Part shown: in pieces, positions 4,364 through 6,731 of the stretch
Position numbering within the stretch: the first letter of the stretch is position 1
How the letters are laid out: every line of letters begins with the position of its first letter
Assembly: GCF_910587525.1 (NCBI RefSeq)
Contig: NZ_CAJULS010000126.1
Coordinates: 1 to 6,731, forward strand
DNA: 6,731 bases
Reading direction: 5' to 3'
From: an uncultured Oscillibacter sp.
GTDB taxonomy: Bacteria > Bacillota > Clostridia > Oscillospirales > Oscillospiraceae
Made by a program: the position numbers and the translations under genes
Notes under the pieces: model-generated
Told to the model about the DNA's origin: nothing
The model's input: the letters and a program-made list of their open reading frames with translations, nothing else
Databases searched by the model: none

Positions 4364-5206
4364 TCACATCACCCCCAATGTCAGCTGCTCCATGCCGGGG
4401 GCCTTCGGTTTTTCAGCTTTGGGCTTTGCCGCAGGGGACGGCTTTTTGTCTGTCTTGCTCTTGGCCGCCTTACGGTTTGTGGATACATACGGTTTTGGTA
4501 CAAATTTTTCGTCATCCTTGTGATCCTCCTCTGCGTTTTCGTCGCGAAAATAGTCTTCTGCCCACTGGAAGCACAGGCCGTCCGGCACATCCAGGCCGTA
4601 GACGCCGGTGCGCTCAATGCCATTGTCCTTCATTTCCTGCTCGGCGTACTTCTGGGCCTGACGGCTGATGTACCGGAAACAACGAATCATGGACTTCTCC
4701 GGGGCCATGACCAGCATGGCGAATGAGGCGTCCTCACGGCACTTGGCCTGGACGTGTTCGGCCACGGCCTCTTTCATATTCCGGCGAGTCAGGCGCTCCG
4801 TGTCGGCGGCGACACGCTCCACAGACGCTTTCAACAGCTCATTGCGGTTCATTTTTCCGATACGGTCGAGAGCGGCCTGCCGGGCCGCTTTCTTCTCCGC
4901 CTGTTTGGCGTCCCACTCGGCCTTGCGCTTAGCTTCTGCGGCCTCGTGGGTCTGCCGGGCGGCGGTGTCATCGGGGGCAGGGACGGCATCCTGTTTGGTG
5001 TCCAGTTTCAACTCCGGCGGCGGCATGGATGCTGCCGGGGCCGTCTCCTGCTCGGGGACAGGTTCAGGCTTGGCCAGGGTCGGAGCGGGCATGGATGCAG
5101 TCTGGTCCGGGGCGGGCGGGGCCTCCTGCGGGGGTTCCGGCGCGGCGGATTGGGACGGTACGCTGCTCTTACGGGCCTCACTGACGATTTCCGAGAAAAA
5201 TCCCAT
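4364..5206 (-). CDS. pcfK: PcfK-like / AcrIIA9-family protein (putative Cas9 inhibitor)
   Basis: The 280-residue product has a short N-terminal helix (1-15), a long Pro/Ala-rich linker (17-83), a charged helix rich in Ala, Lys and Glu (84-115), the conserved domain (about 117-241), a Lys/Pro/Ala-rich tail and a C-terminal MEQLTLGVM. The conserved domain contains the family hallmarks MNRNELLKASVERVA, a central ASFAMLVMAPEKSMIRCFRYI and GVYGLDVPDGLCFQWAEDYF, ending in KFVPKPYV. This family is annotated PcfK-like after plasmid pCF10; AcrIIA9, an inhibitor of type II-A Cas9 found by functional screening, belongs to it. Whether this member inhibits Cas9 is unknown. The start at 5204-5206 has AGGAGG at 5215-5220. 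It is followed after one base by the pcfJ-like gene, forming a two-gene unit. The low-complexity ends suggest flexible tethers. Cytoplasmic. Confidence 0.85.
   Translation of the reverse strand: MGFFSEIVSEARKSSVPSQSAAPEPPQEAPPAPDQTASMPAPTLAKPEPVPEQETAPAASMPPPELKLDTKQDAVPAPDDTAARQTHEAAEAKRKAEWDAKQAEKKAARQAALDRIGKMNRNELLKASVERVAADTERLTRRNMKEAVAEHVQAKCREDASFAMLVMAPEKSMIRCFRYISRQAQKYAEQEMKDNGIERTGVYGLDVPDGLCFQWAEDYFRDENAEEDHKDDEKFVPKPYVSTNRKAAKSKTDKKPSPAAKPKAEKPKAPGMEQLTLGVM
4368..4376 (-). promoter_or_regulatory. Ribosome binding site of pcfJ inside the pcfK coding end
   Basis: On the minus strand GGGGGTGAT differs by one base from the extended Shine-Dalgarno sequence GGAGGTGAT. It sits five bases before the ATG at 4362 and overlaps the last codons of the pcfK-like gene. 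It fixes the pcfJ start and supports coupled translation. Confidence 0.7.
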
Positions 5207-5214
5207 GTGAAATA

Positions 5215-5220
5215 CCTCCT
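5215..5220 (-). promoter_or_regulatory. Ribosome binding site of the pcfK-like gene
   Basis: A perfect AGGAGG on the minus strand lies eight bases before the ATG at 5206. It decides this start and is typical of Firmicutes. Confidence 0.85.
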
Positions 5221-5230
5221 GTCAATGTGC

Positions 5231-5263
5231 AGAGCGAAGTACAGGCTCATCATACTGCGCTCT
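5231..5263 (-). promoter_or_regulatory. Leader hairpin upstream of the pcfK-like gene
   Basis: AGAGCG (5231-5236) pairs with CGCTCT (5258-5263) and AGTA (5238-5241) pairs with TACT (5253-5256), with one A-G mismatch and an 11-base loop. It ends ten bases before the ribosome binding site on the minus strand, in the 5' leader. I found no confident minus-strand promoter in 5264-5315, so the unit may be transcribed from upstream, through or past the hairpin at 5316-5343. Confidence 0.4.
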
Positions 5264-5315
5264 ATATGATATAATTTGTTTTCTTTCTTATAGTGGGCTC
5301 TTTCTTTAATGTGCC

Positions 5316-5343
5316 GGGCGGTCAGGCCGGAACCTGACCGCCC
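5316..5343 (-). terminator. Perfect 11-bp intergenic hairpin after the helicase gene
   Basis: GGGCGGTCAGG (5316-5326) pairs perfectly with CCTGACCGCCC (5333-5343) around a six-base loop. It begins seven bases after the helicase stop codon. No T-run follows on the minus strand, so it may be a weak terminator, an mRNA-stabilising hairpin or a processing site separating helicase from pcfK expression. Confidence 0.55.
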
Positions 5344-5350
5344 TTGCAGA

Positions 5351-6731
5351 TTATGCCGCCGTGTCCACTCCGCCTTTGCCGTTCAGATTCAGCGCCGTGT
5401 CCAACTCCGCCAGCCGGGCGGATTTCTGCTGGAGGTCGGCCTCGTGGGCGAAAGGCTTCGCGGCTTCGATCCTGGCCGATTCCAGCTGCTGGCTCAGGTC
5501 GTCGAGCTTGGCCTGGTATTCTTTCAGGTGCGCCGGCAGTTTGCCCAAGGCATTGTCGATACGGGTGATATTCCCAGCGGCGCTGTCACTCAGGTCGATG
5601 GTGTATGTGACTGCGCCCTTGAACATGGTCTTGTGGTCGTCAAACGCAGTCAGCCGGGTCATGATGGCAAAGCCCCGGTAGCTGCCGATTTCGACAGGCT
5701 CCATCTCGGAGACCCCGGCCACAGCATCTATCAGGGCCAGCCCGGCCTTCTTTCGCTCCAGATAGTTGCGGCCCAGGACCTTCATGCCAACAAATCCGTC
5801 TGCCGGACAGGGATGGGCTTCGAGAATGTCCATGTCCGCCTGGATGCCTGCAATCATGGCCTCGGTACGCTTGATTTCAGCCGGAATGTGCTTTGCAACG
5901 TCATCCTCCAGCCGGAACCTCTTAGACTGATAATCGGCTTTCATGATCCTCAACCGGGCCACCTCCACGTCCAGCTCCATCCGCTCCTTGATGCGCGGGT
6001 CGCCGGCGCACAGTGCCTTGATCTCAGCGAAGGACAGTGCGGTTTCGTCCACATCGTCACAGGAACGCAGGGGCGTCCGGCTGGTCATGATCTGGGAAAT
6101 GAACTTCTGCTTGGCCTCCACGGTCTGCCAGAGGTACGAATCAAACGTCGATTCGGTTACATAACGGTAAATATGGACCGTTTCGTTATCATTCCCCTGC
6201 CGGATGATGCGCCCGGCCCGCTGGGTCAGGTCACGGGGACGCCAGGGGCATTCCAGGTCATGGCTGGCGATCAGCCGCTTCTGGACGTTGGTTCCGGTCC
6301 CCATCTTCTGTGTGCTGCCGAGCAGGACGCGCACCTGGCCCGAGCGGACCTTTGCGAACAGAACTTTCTTCTGCTCGTCCGTGCGGGCATCATGGATAAA
6401 CGCGATCTGCTCCGGCGGCATCCCTGCGGCGACCAGCTTTGCTTTGATATCATCGTAGATATTGAAGCCGCCTTTGCTTGTGGTGGGCGTCGAGATGTCG
6501 GAAAAGACAAGCTGGGTCAGCTTCTCCGCCTCGCCGTCCCGCCAGTGCCGCAGGATGTTGGCAACGCACTGGTTGACCTTGGTGCCGGGTTCATCGGGGA
6601 GCGCGGGGTTAATGATGCGCTGGTCCAGGCCCAGCTTCCGGCCATCGCTGGTTATCTTCAGCATATTATCCTTGCTGGCGTCCACGCTGCCGGCGTGGAC
6701 CTTTTCGGCCCGCTTAGACAGCTCTTTGACA
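5351..6731 (-). CDS. C-terminal part of a large SNF2-family helicase (probably helicase-methylase fusion), cut by the right window edge
   Basis: The frame is open through the right edge: codons upstream of the GTG at 6683-6685 still read a family-like sequence (KRAEKVHAGSVDASKDNML), so the first visible start is not the real one. About 460 C-terminal residues are present. Counting from 6685, the helicase C-terminal domain shows motif V, GSTQKMGTGTNVQKR (123-137), and motif VI, QRAGRIIRQGN (155-165) with the arginine finger, followed by EAKQKFISQIM and a long charged, coiled-coil-prone tail (about 230-440). Such proteins on Firmicute conjugative elements are often over 2000 residues, carrying an N6-adenine methylase domain ahead of the helicase; that part, if present, is outside the window. 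Likely roles are protection or remodelling of element DNA after transfer, which is inference. It is cytoplasmic and reads into the pcfK-pcfJ unit with 144 bases between stop and next start. Confidence 0.88.
   Translation of the reverse strand, partial: VKELSKRAEKVHAGSVDASKDNMLKITSDGRKLGLDQRIINPALPDEPGTKVNQCVANILRHWRDGEAEKLTQLVFSDISTPTTSKGGFNIYDDIKAKLVAAGMPPEQIAFIHDARTDEQKKVLFAKVRSGQVRVLLGSTQKMGTGTNVQKRLIASHDLECPWRPRDLTQRAGRIIRQGNDNETVHIYRYVTESTFDSYLWQTVEAKQKFISQIMTSRTPLRSCDDVDETALSFAEIKALCAGDPRIKERMELDVEVARLRIMKADYQSKRFRLEDDVAKHIPAEIKRTEAMIAGIQADMDILEAHPCPADGFVGMKVLGRNYLERKKAGLALIDAVAGVSEMEPVEIGSYRGFAIMTRLTAFDDHKTMFKGAVTYTIDLSDSAAGNITRIDNALGKLPAHLKEYQAKLDDLSQQLESARIEAAKPFAHEADLQQKSARLAELDTALNLNGKGGVDTAA

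Noticed and set aside
3931..4726. Long plus-strand open frames opposite pcfJ and pcfK (3931-4668, 4313-4726, 4668-5210)
   Set aside because: They are antisense shadows of well-supported minus-strand genes with recognised family motifs, and have no independent motif support.

Overview
The window looks like the inside of a mobile element (conjugative or integrative element, or a large plasmid) from a gut-type Firmicute, probably a clostridial relative of Oscillospiraceae or Lachnospiraceae. Two minus-strand genes belong to families that travel together on conjugative elements of Gram-positive bacteria (PcfJ-like and PcfK-like/AcrIIA9-like). They sit downstream of the tail of a large SNF2-type helicase of the kind found beside them in such elements. 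The pcfK-like gene has a canonical AGGAGG ribosome binding site. The taxonomic call is inference from family content and composition; no rRNA or housekeeping gene is present.

Left edge (1-371): the C-terminal end of an IS110-family DNA recombinase enters from outside the window and ends in a clear terminator hairpin.

Long non-coding block (about 372-2391, 2 kb): I find no convincing protein gene here, but the DNA is densely structured. From left to right: a promoter-like pair and a hairpin RNA candidate that could be the IS110 bridge RNA (424-616); two hairpins (635-727); a well-formed small RNA gene with promoter, folded body and UUCG-capped terminator (751-974); a run of short perfect hairpins (1004-1173); nested hairpins (1175-1293); a 30-bp perfect palindrome inside a larger inverted repeat (1340-1396); TTATAAAATCA direct repeats bounded by an inverted repeat (1400-1506); an array of about 21 units of 11 bp whose ends read G-N-Y-C-W (1745-1967); six exact TCGTACA boxes (1691-2260); and an AT-rich stretch (2162-2260). 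Together the elements from about 1175 rightward resemble a replication origin, partition centromere or transfer origin more than any gene regulatory region.

Right half (2392-6731), all on the minus strand: the tail of the SNF2-family helicase (transcribed first, cut by the right edge), an 11-bp perfect hairpin, a 5' leader with its own hairpin, the pcfK/AcrIIA9-like gene, and the pcfJ-like gene with a one-base gap and a ribosome binding site inside the end of pcfK, so those two are almost certainly translationally coupled. Their exact biochemical roles are not established. The AcrIIA9 relationship suggests that at least one product could shield the incoming element from Cas9.
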